The notes under the pieces were generated by a model that was not told the origin of the DNA, ran no database searches, and was given only the letters and a program-made list of their open reading frames with translations. Shown here piece after piece: positions 1-9,817 of a stretch of 64,000 bases of DNA. Position 1 is the first letter of the stretch. The number at the start of each line of letters is the position of its first letter. The position numbers and the translations under genes were made by a program. Origin of the DNA: Antilocapra americana (Eukaryota; Chordata; Mammalia; Artiodactyla; Antilocapridae); assembly GCA_007570785.1 (NCBI GenBank), contig ML661382.1, positions 1,057,526 to 1,121,525 on the forward strand. The letters run 5' to 3'.

Positions 1-413
1 CAATAAAAGTGAATAAACTATTGATATATACAACAACGTATATGACTCTCCAGAGACTTAAGCTGTGTGAAGAAAGCTAATCCTAAATGGCTATACACTG
101 TATTATTCCATTTATATAACATTCTTTGTGAGAAAATTATAGAGACAGAGAACGGATTAGTGGGGCTGCCAGGGGGGTGGAAGAAACGGGTATGACTATA
201 AAAATGAAACTGTGAGGAATCTTTGTGATGTTGGAAATATTCTGTACTTTGGCCGTATCAGTGTGGATATCCTGATTAGGATACTGTACTATGGTTGTCA
301 GCTGTCACTACTGGGGGTAACTAGTTAAAAGGTATATGAGGCCTGTAGGTATTTATTTCTTACAGTGTGAATTTACAATTATCTCAAAATGAAAAGTTTA
401 ATTTTTTAAAGTT
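1..413 (+). mobile_element. Old L1 3'-end fragment
   Basis: The text resembles mammalian-wide L1 3' ends: a stretch around 130-180 (agagacagagaacggattagtgg), a gggg-rich block, then a run to an A/T-rich tail near 400. It has no open frame. It lies beyond the last RHBDL2 exon seen in the window, inside an RHBDL2 intron. The subfamily is not assigned. Confidence 0.5.
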
Positions 414-924
414 TCTAACAAATAAATGGATAGATAGGAGTTCTAATATTTCCTGCCCACACCCTAATGAATTTTTGGCATACCCAACTTGAGAGATCAT
501 TGGCATATGCTGCTAGTCCCAGGATGCTAGGCCCTACCCAGTCTTTGGGTCCCTTTAGCTAGTCTCAGTGTTCTCTCAAAGTTATCTTTCTTAAATGCAA
601 ATTTGGTCATGTTATTTCCCAAAATCATTAGTCTTGGGACATAAGGACCTTCTTCTGGGTTTAGTCATTTGTCCAGTATGTATACCTGGACACCAAACTA
701 CTCACAATTTCCAACTGTGCAAAATTCTGACTCTAAGGTACCGGAAAATGGACACAAAGACCTCTCGACATGCTTATCTCTAGTTAACTTATTTCTAAAC
801 TTTACCAGGTGCCCTAGCGCATATTAAGAATGCCGTAAATCTTGATTTAAAAGTTTACTACCTTTGCTTATTACCTCCTAAGAGTCCAGAGATGCTGATC
901 CCGTGTTATATTCGGAACACTAAC
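414..924. other. RHBDL2 intron, no feature recognised
   Basis: This is unique-looking AT-moderate sequence between an L1 fragment and the RHBDL2 exon at 925-1037. The short open frame at 595-783 has no recognisable domain and no splice context. I see nothing else to support here. Confidence 0.5.
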
Positions 925-1037
925 CTGCTATCACTCCTGCCAGGTACACCAGCCCCACTCGGAGGCCTTTGTGGACCATTTCCAAGGGGATGCCCAGACC
1001 GAGCTGCATAATAAGATTCCCCAGGATGTGCTGAACT
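925..1037 (-). CDS. RHBDL2: RHBDL2 coding exon 3 (rhomboid-like protease 2)
   Basis: RHBDL2 is a polytopic intramembrane serine protease of the rhomboid family, which cleaves single-pass membrane proteins within or next to the membrane at the cell surface. On the minus strand, an acceptor ending ctctgcag is followed by 113 nt encoding VQHILGNLIMQLGLGIPLEM, then VHKGLRVGLVYLAGVIA, and then a donor (gttagtg). The exon starts with the third base of a Gly codon whose first two bases end the exon at 2724-2872, so the frame is kept; it ends with one base of the next codon. The H-x3-N pattern in QHILGN is the rhomboid TM2 signature that helps form the oxyanion hole. The GxSG serine and catalytic histidine exons are not in the window and should lie to the left. 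Frame, splice sites and similarity all agree. Confidence 0.93.
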
Positions 1038-1507
1038 CTGCAGAGACAAACACCATTGTCAAATATGATGACTAGCCCAGGCAGTTATTTCCTTGGGAGG
1101 TTAACAGGCATTGATAAGTTGTTTCTAGTTAAGAACATGCTTAATGTGAATTCCATTTTCTGATTTTTTTAGGTGACTTTTTAAAGAGATAAAATCTTAC
1201 ATGGAGCTTCAATATGGGAAGCAGATAAAAGAGCATTTTTAGAAATATACATTTACTTTATAAGTTTTGTTCTACAATAATTACTGATAATGTCAAACAG
1301 AGAGCAGTGAGGAAGCTTTAAGGAATGGAATATAAGCTTGCAATTAATGGGTTTAGCTGACAGTCGCCATCACAGGTCAGCCTCAGCACTTGATTTTGTT
1401 TTACTTGCACAGTAATATTGAGAGAATACTAATTCACTCATATTGAGTTGAAATTTCAGTAGGTTTTTAAACGTCTTGCAAGCTCAGAGTAGTCTTTAAT
1501 AAAACAG
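1038..1507. other. RHBDL2 intron, no feature recognised
   Basis: AT-rich intronic sequence between coding exons 3 and 2, with no splice-flanked frame and no repeat that I can name. Confidence 0.45.
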
Positions 1508-1640
1508 AGGTGATGGCGATCCAGTGGCTAAGATTGCACTCACTCCTAATGCAGGAGGCCTGGATTTGATCCCTGGTCAAGCAACTAGATCCCACATGCC
1601 ACAGGTAAGACCAGGCACAGCCAAAGAAATAAATAAAACA
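1508..1640 (+). mobile_element. CHR-type SINE
   Basis: The tRNA-Glu-derived head is seen as gatccagtggctaaga, followed by aggcctggatttgatccctggtcaagcaac (B-box-like), then the cccacatgccaca block and an (aaat)n tail. It is diverged. The short open frame 1524-1727 is read-through of this SINE. Confidence 0.8.
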
Positions 1641-2317
1641 GATATGGCAAGAAAAACCTCATTCCCAGCTCTGTATTTAAAAGGTTTTAAGTTTACCAGA
1701 ATGGAAAAAAAAAAAATGTTTACCTAGTAACGCTAGCTAAACTTGGTTTCTCTCATATAAATATACTGTAATTTGGTATATAACATTGTTGAGTACAAAT
1801 GCTTTTTATTGTATTTTATAAACATGGAAAAATATTTTTAAGTGAAATTGACATTATTTTGCTTGTCAAACTCCACAAGCTTCTATGGAAACTCACTGAA
1901 TGTCATTTGGCAAATTTCCATATAACAGTAATCCTTATTTAGTTGCTATGTAGCAAAATGCTTTAGTTTTTGTGAGTGGGCATGGTGAATCAGAATTCTG
2001 AGTGAGGTCATAAAAGGCTATTAGCATTTAAGAGACTGTAAGCAAAACTAAAAGGCAGGCACTGCATCACCTATGGCTTGTATTATTCTAAATAAACTGT
2101 TGTACACCCATCAAAATGTTGATGAACTACGTTTTTAACTTTGGCAGAGGTGGAAAGAAGGCACTGGTAATTCACATTTTAAAGGGGACATTTAACAACA
2201 CCACACAACTTGGGGGACACAATTCTGGTTTGGTGATAATATGGTCTCTTCTCATTTATATTCCTACATAAATACCAATATTAGGCAGTTACAATACAAT
2301 ACAAAGTACACTGGACT
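1641..2317. other. RHBDL2 intron, no feature recognised
   Basis: AT-rich sequence with an A-run near 1708. I see no exon, RNA gene or assignable repeat. Confidence 0.4.
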
Positions 2318-2467
2318 TGGAGTTAGCACTAGTGGGTTGAGATCCTCCCTCTACAAATGACTACATCCTGAAAGCCTCACACAAAACAATGGGAGCGGTG
2401 CTTGCCTCCTAGGGTTGCCAGGAGCATCAAACAAGATTACGGATATAAAAGTGCCTGATCAATAATA
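2318..2467 (+). mobile_element. MIR SINE fragment
   Basis: The order of motifs matches MIR in the forward sense: ctggacttggagt, gttgagatcctccctctac, cctagggttgccagg and atataaaagtgcctg. Confidence 0.65.
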
Positions 2468-2650
2468 AACCACCTATAGCACAGGGAACTGTGCTCAATT
2501 TTCTGCAACAACCTCATTGGGAAAAGAATTTGAAAAAGAATAAATAAATGTACCACTGAATCACTTTGTTGTACCCCTGAAACTAACACAGCATTGTTAA
2601 TCAGCAAGAGTCCAATATAAAATTAAAAGTTAAAATAATAATAATAAAGT
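2468..2650 (+). mobile_element. L1 3'-end fragment
   Basis: It contains the ruminant L1 3'-end phrases tagcacagggaactgtgctcaat and ctgaaactaacacagcattg, and ends in an A-rich (aat)n tail. Confidence 0.75.
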
Positions 2651-2723
2651 ACCAAACAAATGATCAGGGTTATGGTTGCTTACAGTCACCTCAGACATCA
2701 GTGACTCAACTGTCATTCCTTAC

Positions 2724-2872
2724 CCAGCATGAACCAGCATGTATGAGAGAAATCTCCAGGCTTCCTCCCGCTTCTCAGGACGGTAGATAAAGGGACTCTC
2801 CAAGATGCCCGTGTCCAAGGTGATCCACTGTTTCTGAGGCTTCCACACAGCATAGTAAATAAATATCGCCAG
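2724..2872 (-). CDS. RHBDL2: RHBDL2 coding exon 2 (rhomboid-like protease 2)
   Basis: On the minus strand an acceptor (ccctgtcag) is followed by 149 nt encoding LAIFIYYAVWKPQKQW, then ITLDTGILESPFIYRPEKRE and EAWRFLSYMLVHAG, and then a donor (gtaagg). It joins coding exon 1, which ends on a complete Glu codon, to give the continuous first transmembrane helix ...ISISIAE-LAIFIYYAVW. It ends after two bases of a Gly codon completed by the first base of the exon at 925-1037. The stretch after TM1 is the long lumenal/extracellular loop L1 typical of rhomboids, containing the W-R hallmark (EAWRF). There are no frame breaks. A longer minus-strand frame around it (2775-3053) is in another reading frame and is not the real one. 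Confidence 0.95.
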
Positions 2873-3399
2873 CTGACAGGGAGGGGCAGACACTAAAGTT
2901 AATCATACCTGCTGCCAAAGCGGCCCCATTAGAGCCCATGGGCACCGCCTCTGTTTGAAACAATTCGCTCTTAAGAGGGCCGCTCCATAGCATGTGCTCG
3001 GATGGCAGGAATTCAGTTCCCTGCTGTATATCTGACCGTGTAACTGTAGGCATCTCCTACTTCTTCCAGCAACTAGGAGCAGCCCGAGACCAAACTTCAG
3101 AGAAGAATCTTTCTTGAACCCACTTCCCCCTCCTCTGCCCTCCTCTTCCCACCTTCACCATTTGGTCATTTACAACTTAATATGAAATTAGGTCACTGCT
3201 GGCTTCTGAAACAGGGGCAGGAAAGGGAAAAATAGTGACTTTACAGCGGGGAAGCCTGGTAAACACGGCCTCAGCCAAGTGGTGAACGCTCGTGTCACAG
3301 GGGTGTCACGTGGGGGTCCCCCATTCCCTGATGTGACGTGACGAGAAGGGCGCTTCACTTCTGTGGTCTTCCTCCCCCGAACCCACAACTCCAGTCTAA
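2873..3399. other. RHBDL2 intron, no feature recognised
   Basis: Intronic sequence upstream of coding exon 2. Open frames here (3188-3415 minus, 3338-3646 plus) have no recognisable protein similarity and no conserved splice context. Confidence 0.45.
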
Positions 3400-3790
3400 C
3401 CATGAGGAAAAACATCAGACAGACCCAGACAGGGGGACGTTGTACAGGATACCTGGCCAGTACCCCTCAAGACGATCAAAGCCAAGGAAAGCAAAGACTG
3501 AGAGAGGGTCAGAGATCAGAGTGGACTGGGGAGATATGACTACGAAACACAGCATGATACCCTGGCTTCAAAGGTACAAGAGGGACAGACAGAGGTCATG
3601 GATGGAAACACTGGTAAAATTCGAATTAAGCCTGGAGTTTAGTTAATACTAATACATCAATATGAGTTTCCTAGTTTTGACAAATGTAAAACTATGGAAA
3701 TGTAAAATATTAACATTGGGTAAAGGGCATAAGGAACTCTCTTCCTATCTCTGTAACTTTTCTATAAAGCTGAAATTACTCCAAACTAAA
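3400..3790 (+). mobile_element. Old L1/MER-type 3'-end fragment
   Basis: The phrases ttagttaatactaatac, atcaatatgagtttcctagttttgacaaatg and ctctgtaacttttctataaagctgaaattactcc resemble L1M-type 3' ends. The exact family is not assigned. Confidence 0.5.
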
Positions 3791-3800
3791 AGATTTGCTT

Positions 3801-3922
3801 AAAAAAATTTTTGGCAGCACCACTCAGTCTGCAGGATCTTAGTTTCTTGACCAGGGATTGAACCCAGGCCCCTGCAGTAAAAGTATCGAATTCTAACCTC
3901 TGAACTGCCAAAGAATTCCCCC
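3801..3922 (-). mobile_element. CHR-type SINE
   Basis: Reverse complement of the CHR head: caggatcttagtttcttgaccagggattgaacccaggcccctgcag, ending aactgccaaagaattccc. Confidence 0.85.
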
Positions 3923-4040
3923 TTTTCTTTTTTTAATGTACAGTCTATCACCTCTAGAATAATACTGAGTAGAAATGGTGATGGTGGGCATTCTTGCCTT
4001 ATTTCTGATTCTAAAGGAAAAAACAATTTTAACATTTCAC
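3923..4040 (-). mobile_element. L1 ORF2 remnant
   Basis: The reverse strand of gaaatggtgatggtgggcattcttgccttatttctgattctaaagg is a known L1 ORF2 stretch. It is broken and short. Confidence 0.55.
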
Positions 4041-4630
4041 TGTTTGTAGTATTAAGCCCCTAAGATAGTCCTCAAGGGTCCTCATCACTTCATATTCACA
4101 CCCTTGAATAGTTCCCTCCTTCAGTGAATCAGGGCTGGTTTCTGTGACTGCCCCAACCGAAACAGCATTGACACAAGCTTCTTTCAGGAATGCCACATTT
4201 TGGCCTTATCTTTATATAAGCCACAAGAGGCCAGGTCCCTATGATGATGATTATGTGTCAACATAACTAAACCACAGTATTTGGTCAAATATCATTCTAC
4301 ATGTTTCTGTGACTTTGAATAAAGCAGACTACCCTCCAGAATGCAGGTGAGCTCATATCAGTGGAAGGCTTAATAGAACAAACACTCCTTGAGCAAGAAG
4401 GGATTGTGCCAACAAATGGCCTTTGCACTTCAACTTATCCCCAGTTGCTAGTCTGCTGGCCCACCCTGAAGATTTTAAATTTGCCAAGCCTCCCCAATTA
4501 CATGAACCACTTCCTTAAAATAAATCAATCTCTCTCTCTCTCTCCATATATGTGTATAGATAGATGATAGTGTGTGTATGTGTACATCCTATTGATGCTG
4601 CTTCTTTAAAGAACCCTGACTAACACAGCC
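4041..4630 (+). mobile_element. Old interspersed repeat, LTR-like, unassigned
   Basis: The tail order (gcctccccaattacatgaaccacttccttaaaataaatcaatctctct, then tcctattgatgctgcttctttaaagaaccctgactaacac) is that of an old mammalian repeat. It shares its ending gaaccct-actaa-aca with the element at 45445-45955. It includes a (ct)n and (tg)n stretch at about 4530-4585. Confidence 0.5.
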
Positions 4631-4704
4631 CTTGATAAGAAAGTTGAGGCATCAGTGGGAACTAAGAGAATAACATTAGGAACTTCCTAATACTCTTAAA
4701 TCGG

Positions 4705-4923
4705 GGCTTCTCTGGTGGCTCAGAGGGTGAAAAAATCCACCTGCAATACAGGAGACCTGAGTTCAATCTCTGGCTCAGGAAGATCCCCCAGAGAAGGGAA
4801 TGGCAACCCACTCCAGTATTCTTGCCTGGAGAATTCCATGGAGAGAGGAGCCTGGAGGGCTACAGATCACGGGGTCACAAAGAGTTGGACACGACGAGTG
4901 ACTAAAACACACACACACACACC
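4705..4923 (+). mobile_element. Bov-tA SINE
   Basis: Full-length order: ggcttctctggtggctcag head, ttcaatctctggctcaggaagatcccc, ggaatggcaacccactccagtattcttgcctggagaattcc, ggggtcacaaagagttggacacgac, and an (ac)n tail. Confidence 0.95.
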
Positions 4924-5594
4924 CCCAATGCCCCTAAGTCATATCCCACAGGCAGCTATCCTTTGTCAATTCCTTTTGAGGCATCATGGTGTGGGAGAAA
5001 AAGCTGGGTGAGATAAAGCTCAGGAGAAGCCCAGTCCTGGTTAAATAACTAAGTATGTGGCCTTGGGCAAGTCACCCCACTCTTTTCTGGAAAACAAAAC
5101 AGCTGACTGGACCAGTGTCTGATACTTACTACATGCTGTCCAGAGCCTACATCATTAGAAGATCCCATTTTTTCCTACTGAAATCTGGAGGCAACCTATA
5201 GCTCTTTTAAACATACAGCTCCTGATAGACCTTACCAATCAATCAAAGTTGGTTCATGAGATCAAACCAATTAGAAACCCAGAGATTGTTTGATTTCTAA
5301 ATCCCCCACCAACTAAAAGGAAATGAGACCACGGCAACTGTGGTCACTGCTAGGCAGAGGAGTTGTCTGAAAAATAAAACTCAACACTTCACTGAAAGTG
5401 CCTGGGAAGATAGAAGAACCTGGGAAGGGAACTCTGAAGAGGTCGAGGTCGAGTTCTGTGTGTGCTGTTCTTGGCCGCCCCCAAGCTCTGTTTGTATGTC
5501 TTCCAGTCTTTTCTCTAGATCTGATCTAAAGCCCCAGTGTATCTACAGCCCCCCAGGAGTCCTTGTGCCAGTGGACACCCCCCGGCATGTTTAC
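4924..5594. other. RHBDL2 intron 3' of coding exon 1, no feature recognised
   Basis: Unique-looking sequence downstream (in gene sense) of coding exon 1. The exon's open frame runs on into it as unspliced read-through to 5526. I see no further feature. Confidence 0.45.
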
Positions 5595-5840
5595 CTCGGC
5601 GATGCTGATGGAGATGATGAACACAGGGGGCGGGAGGCAGTTAGCTCTTTCCAGGTATGTTCTTCGCACCGGTTCGGGAAGCATCCATTTTGAGACAATC
5701 CTGTGGACCTTTCTAGGCTTGAAGGGAGTTTTACCTGCCCTGCCCTCTCTCATTTTCTCCTCTTCCAGCTCTTCTTTCATCTCTCTGTCCATATTCAGAT
5801 TCACATCCTCCTCTATCTCCAAATCATGAGCAGCGGCCAT
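5595..5840 (-). CDS. RHBDL2: RHBDL2 coding exon 1 with start codon
   Basis: The minus strand encodes 82 residues, beginning MAAAHDLEIEEDVNLN and ending PPPVFIISISIAE, then a donor (gtaaac). This matches the cytosolic N-terminus of rhomboid-like protease 2: an acidic segment (residues 8-32, EELEEEKMRE), a basic segment (KPRKVHRIVSKWMLP, 41-55), and the start of TM1 (about 71-82) that is finished by the next exon. The exon itself extends to 5860, where an acceptor (tccttccag) is followed by a 20-nt 5' UTR, so the ATG at 5840 is the first in the exon and the expected family start. The longer open frame beginning 11 codons upstream reads through the acceptor and is not the protein start. The upstream 5' UTR exon must lie further right; see 28709. 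Confidence 0.96.
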
Positions 5841-5860
5841 TGTCCTGCCTCTTCCTGCAC

Positions 5861-7055
5861 CTGGAAGGAACAAGACTGTCAGGGGAAAAGAGATGACCCT
5901 GTACTCTTTGGGCCATAACTCTTACCTGGGCTCTCTTGCACAACTACTGGTTTCCAGTGCCTTCCCAGTAAGTCAGTAGAAGGTAGCTGAAGATCTGTTG
6001 CCCAAATACACATAATATTCATACCCTCATCACCCGGGTATAACTGAAAAAGAACTCAGTTCTCCCCAGCTGAGGAAGAGGATTCCCCAGAAGTCACTTA
6101 CGAAATTACCTACCGTCACCACCCAAAGGATGGACTGGAGCTTTGGGAGGGCAGCTCTACACCCTTTCCTTCCCCTCTGCCACTGGCTCCCAAGGCAATT
6201 ATGAGTGTAAGAGATAGCTTTGCCACGAGGCAATGCATCTCAGAGTCTAAGCCACACACGTGCATAACCCAATTCAGTTTTGACGAAATTAAGTAAACAG
6301 TCTCCTCTCAACTCTTGGTTTCATCTTGCTTCTACTCCCAAGCCAAACAGGTCTCTGGGTTCTGATTCCGAATCAAAAATTATTTAATGAGCATCGACTA
6401 TGTATCAGGGACTATGCTGAGAGGTACTGTGTTATTAGGTACCCATTTGAGTTTAAAAAATTCCCCTCCCCTCAAAAAAGGTTTAAAAGCACATCTTCTC
6501 TTTCCAAATTATCAGGGTCCTTTCTAACATGCCACCGCTATCATTCTGTGGCACATGAGTTAAGTACGCCGATGCTTACTGGTCTTCCAGGTCCAGTGCT
6601 GCAACTCTCGCTAAAACACGTCTTCCCAACAACTCTTTGACATCTGACACGCTTGGCTGAGTCCCTACGAATTTCTACACCCAGTATCCCCTTGAACTCA
6701 ATCCTCGATATCCAAACATCCAAGCATCTACTCAACAGATATCCGTTGAACACCTACTGTGTATCAGGCAACCATTCCTATCCCAAAGTGTTGACAATGT
6801 CATGGAGGAGGCTGAGGTCAAAAAAAAATCACACAAATAATTGTATAATTACAGCTGTGCTAAGAGACACCAAGCAGATGCCTAAGTTACTGAGACAGCA
6901 TGTCTGTAACAGTGAGCCCTGAACTACATACTCCCTCCTCTCCATGGGTCATGGCGCTATCTGTACAGTCTTTCTCCTTTTGGTTTAGTTCTGTTGTATT
7001 TTACTTCTGGTTGAACTATTTAATCAAATATTTTCATAGTCAAAAAAAAATGGGT
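5861..7055. other. RHBDL2 5' intron, mostly unassigned, small L2 fragments
   Basis: Around 6372-6425 and 6715-6775 there are phrases of the L2/MIR class (atttaatgagcatcgactatgtatcaggg; gatatccgttgaacacctactgtgtatcaggc). The rest is unassigned. Open frames here are short and overlap each other on opposite strands. Confidence 0.45.
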
Positions 7056-7269
7056 GCTGATGCTGCTTAGTTGCTTCAGTTGTATCTGACTCTGTGCAAC
7101 CCTATGGACTGCAGCCTGCCAGGCTCCTCTCTCCATAGGATTCTCCAGGCAAGAGTACTAGAATGGGTTGCTGTGACCTCCTCCAGGGGATCTTCCCAAC
7201 CCAGGGATCGAACTGGGGTCTCCTGCATTGGAGGCAGATTCTTTACCACTGAGCCACCAGGGAAGCCCC
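7056..7269 (-). mobile_element. Bov-tA SINE
   Basis: Reverse-complement Bov-tA: starts at ttagttgcttcagttgtatctgactctg and ends ctgagccaccagggaagcccc. Near full length. Confidence 0.95.
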
Positions 7270-7634
7270 TGGCAGGCATGGAGGAGGCTCAAATACGTTA
7301 AAGGAAGAAAAATGATGCTGCCAGACACTGCATAGAGTAAAATCCAATTTTTTTAAAGTAATGTATTGATATACAGGGAAAAAAGCTGGAGAATTAACCA
7401 TGGTTATATTTGCATGATGGGATTTCACTAGATTTTTGCCCCTTATGCAGGAGTGGGTCCACATTTCATGTATGCTGAAGCTTAAACAATATGGGGGTGG
7501 GGTGTTCTTTGGAAAAACTAACAAAATTAAAATTATAAAATAGAAAAACTATAAAAGAACTTAGAGTGCTTTAGAAGAAGCCTGTGTAAGTAGAAATCTG
7601 AAGCTTAAGCTCTGTTAGTATCACAGATAACTCA
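7270..7634. other. RHBDL2 5' intron, no feature recognised
   Basis: AT-rich sequence between a Bov-tA and the long L1. No exon or RNA gene seen. Confidence 0.4.
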
Positions 7635-8324
7635 GCCAAAACAATCTTAAAAAAGAACAAAATAGGAGATACCGCATTCTCTGTTTTCAAACTATACTTT
7701 TAAAAACTACAGTAATCAAAACAGTATGGTACTGGCACAAAAACAGATACAGAGCAAAGGAATTGGATAGAGAGGCCAGAAATGAACTCACACCTATACG
7801 GGCAATTAACCTACGACAAAGGAAGCAAGAATATACAATGTGGGAAAGATGGCATCACACCGCATACAAAAATAAACTCAAAATGTATTAAAGACTAAAA
7901 GTAAGACCTGAAACCATTAAACTTTCAGAAGAAAACACAGGCAGTCTGCTCTTTGACATCGGTCTTTGCAATATTTTTTCTGGATATGTCTCCTCAGGAA
8001 AGGGAAACAAAAGCAAAAATAAACAAATGGGACTATATCATACTAAAAAGCTTTTGCACAGCAAAGAAAACTACTAACAAAAGGAAAAGACTGCCTACTG
8101 AATGGGAGGAGATATTTGCAAATGAGAGATCTGACAAGGAGTTAATATCCAAAATATACAAAGAACTCATAATACAACCCAACATAAAAAACAAACAACC
8201 CAGTAGAAAAATGGACAGGGGACCTGAATAGATATGCTTCCTATAAAGAAGACATACAGATGGCCAGTGACACATGAAAAGATGCACATCGCTAATCATC
8301 AGAGAAACAATCAGAACCACAATG

Positions 8325-8448
8325 GGGAATTTCCTGGCATCTCAGGAGTTAGGACTCCACATGTTTCACTGCTGTGGCCCAGGTTCAATCCCTGGTCAGG
8401 AAAATAGATCCAACAAGTCATGCAGTGCTGCCAAAAACAAACCAAAAA
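8325..8448 (+). mobile_element. CHR-type SINE inside L1, with target duplication
   Basis: The head ggaatttcctggcatctcaggag leads to ggttcaatccctggtcagg and an A-rich tail. A perfect 10-bp direct repeat aaccacaatg flanks it at 8315-8324 and 8449-8458, within L1 sequence. Confidence 0.88.
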
Positions 8449-8560
8449 AACCACAATGAGAATCACTTCACACAAGTGTTGGCCAGGATGCTGAGAAAAG
8501 AGAGCCTTCATGCCCTGTTGGTAGAGATGTACATGGGTACAGCCACGATGGAAAATAGTA

Positions 8561-8773
8561 CACGGTGGTGGTTTAGTCGCTAAGTTGTGTCCAACTCTTG
8601 AGACCCTGTGGACTGTGGCCTGCCAGGCTCCTTTGTCCACAGAATTTCCCAGGCAAGAATACTGGAGTAGGTTGCCACTTCCTTCTCCAGGGGATCTTCC
8701 TGACCCAGGGATCAAATCAGAGTCTCCTGCCCGGCAGGTGATTTCTTAACCAACCGAGCCACCAGGGAAATCC
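8561..8773 (-). mobile_element. Bov-tA SINE inside L1, with target duplication
   Basis: Reverse-complement Bov-tA (gtttagtcgctaagttgtgtcc ... gagccaccagggaaatcc). Flanks are atggaaaatagta (8548-8560) and atggaaaacagta (8774-8786), a 12/13 match. The L1 text continues across the insertion. Confidence 0.92.
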
Positions 8774-9540
8774 ATGGAAAACAGTATATGGATTCCTCAA
8801 AGAAAAGTAGAATTACCACTAGATCCAGAAATTCCATTTCTAGGCATTTATCCAAAGAAAATGAAAATGTACCTCTATGTTAAACGCTAAATTATTTACA
8901 ATAGCTAAGATTTGAAAGCAATCTAAGTGCCCATCAATAGATAAATGGATAAAGAAGATGTGGTATGCACACACACAGAGAGAGAGGAATATTTCTCAGC
9001 CATGAGAAAGAATAAAATCTTACTATGCAACAACACGGATGTACTGAAAGGGTATTATGCTAAGAGAAATGAGTCAGGCAGAGAAAGACAAATACTGTAT
9101 GATTTCATCTATATGGGTAATCTAAAACACACGTGAATAAACACAACCAAACAGAAACAGTCATAGATACAGAGAACAAACAGGTTTTCCAGAGAGGAGG
9201 CGGTTGGGAGGAGGTAAGAAAAAGAGAGGAGATAAAGAGGTACATTTCAGTCACAAAATAAATGTCACAGGAATAAAATATAGTGTGGGGAATACAGTGA
9301 ATAACTGTGTCATAGCTATGTATGGTGACAGATGACAACTAGACTTTTCATGGTGATCATTTTGAAATGTACAGAAATAACAAATCACTATGCTCTGTAC
9401 CGGAAGTAACAGTGTCGTGGGTCAATTATTTCAAAAACAAATAAAGTCATAGAAAAAAAGATCAGCCACATCAGATATCTGTGACTACCAAAGGTGGGGG
9501 TGGGAAGGGAAATTAGATGAAGGTAGTCAAAAGGTACAAA

Positions 9541-9720
9541 TTCCTGCTGCTACCACTCACTCAGTTGTGTCCAACTCTCTGCAATCCCGTGGACTGTAGC
9601 CTGCCAGGCTCCTCTATCCATAGCATTCTCCCAGAAAGAATACTGGAGTAGGATGTCATTTACTCCTCCAGGAGTAAATCCTTCCCAGCCGAAGGATCCA
9701 ACTCACATCTCTTACCTCTC
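9541..9720 (-). mobile_element. Bov-tA SINE, diverged
   Basis: Reverse-complement Bov-tA motifs cactcagttgtgtccaactctctgcaat and gcctgccaggctcctctatccatagc. The tRNA-like end has decayed. Confidence 0.8.
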
Positions 9721-9817
9721 CTGTGGTTATAAGATAAATATGTGCTAGGGATGTAACACTACAACATCATAAAGATAATTAACACTGCTGTACATCATAA
9801 ATGAAAGTTGATAGGAG

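Larger units (their letters stand above)
7635..9475 (+). mobile_element. L1 3' half (ORF2 C-terminus and 3' UTR), interrupted by two SINEs
   Basis: It starts with the L1 ORF2 reverse-transcriptase C-terminal region (taccgcattctctgttttcaaactatac; atggtactggcacaaaaacag) and continues through atacaaagaactcataatacaaccc and atggataaagaagatgtggtat to the 3' UTR. Only broken frames remain (for example 7953-8231). A CHR SINE (8325-8448) and a Bov-tA (8561-8773) sit inside it. Its 3' end continues beyond 9475 in pieces, and after the BovB insertion at 9818-11850 it resumes at about 11862. Confidence 0.88.

Noticed and set aside
5526..5873. 115-codon minus-strand frame taken as a whole gene
   Set aside because: Only residues from the internal Met at 5840 to 5595 are RHBDL2; both ends are intron read-through past a good acceptor and donor.
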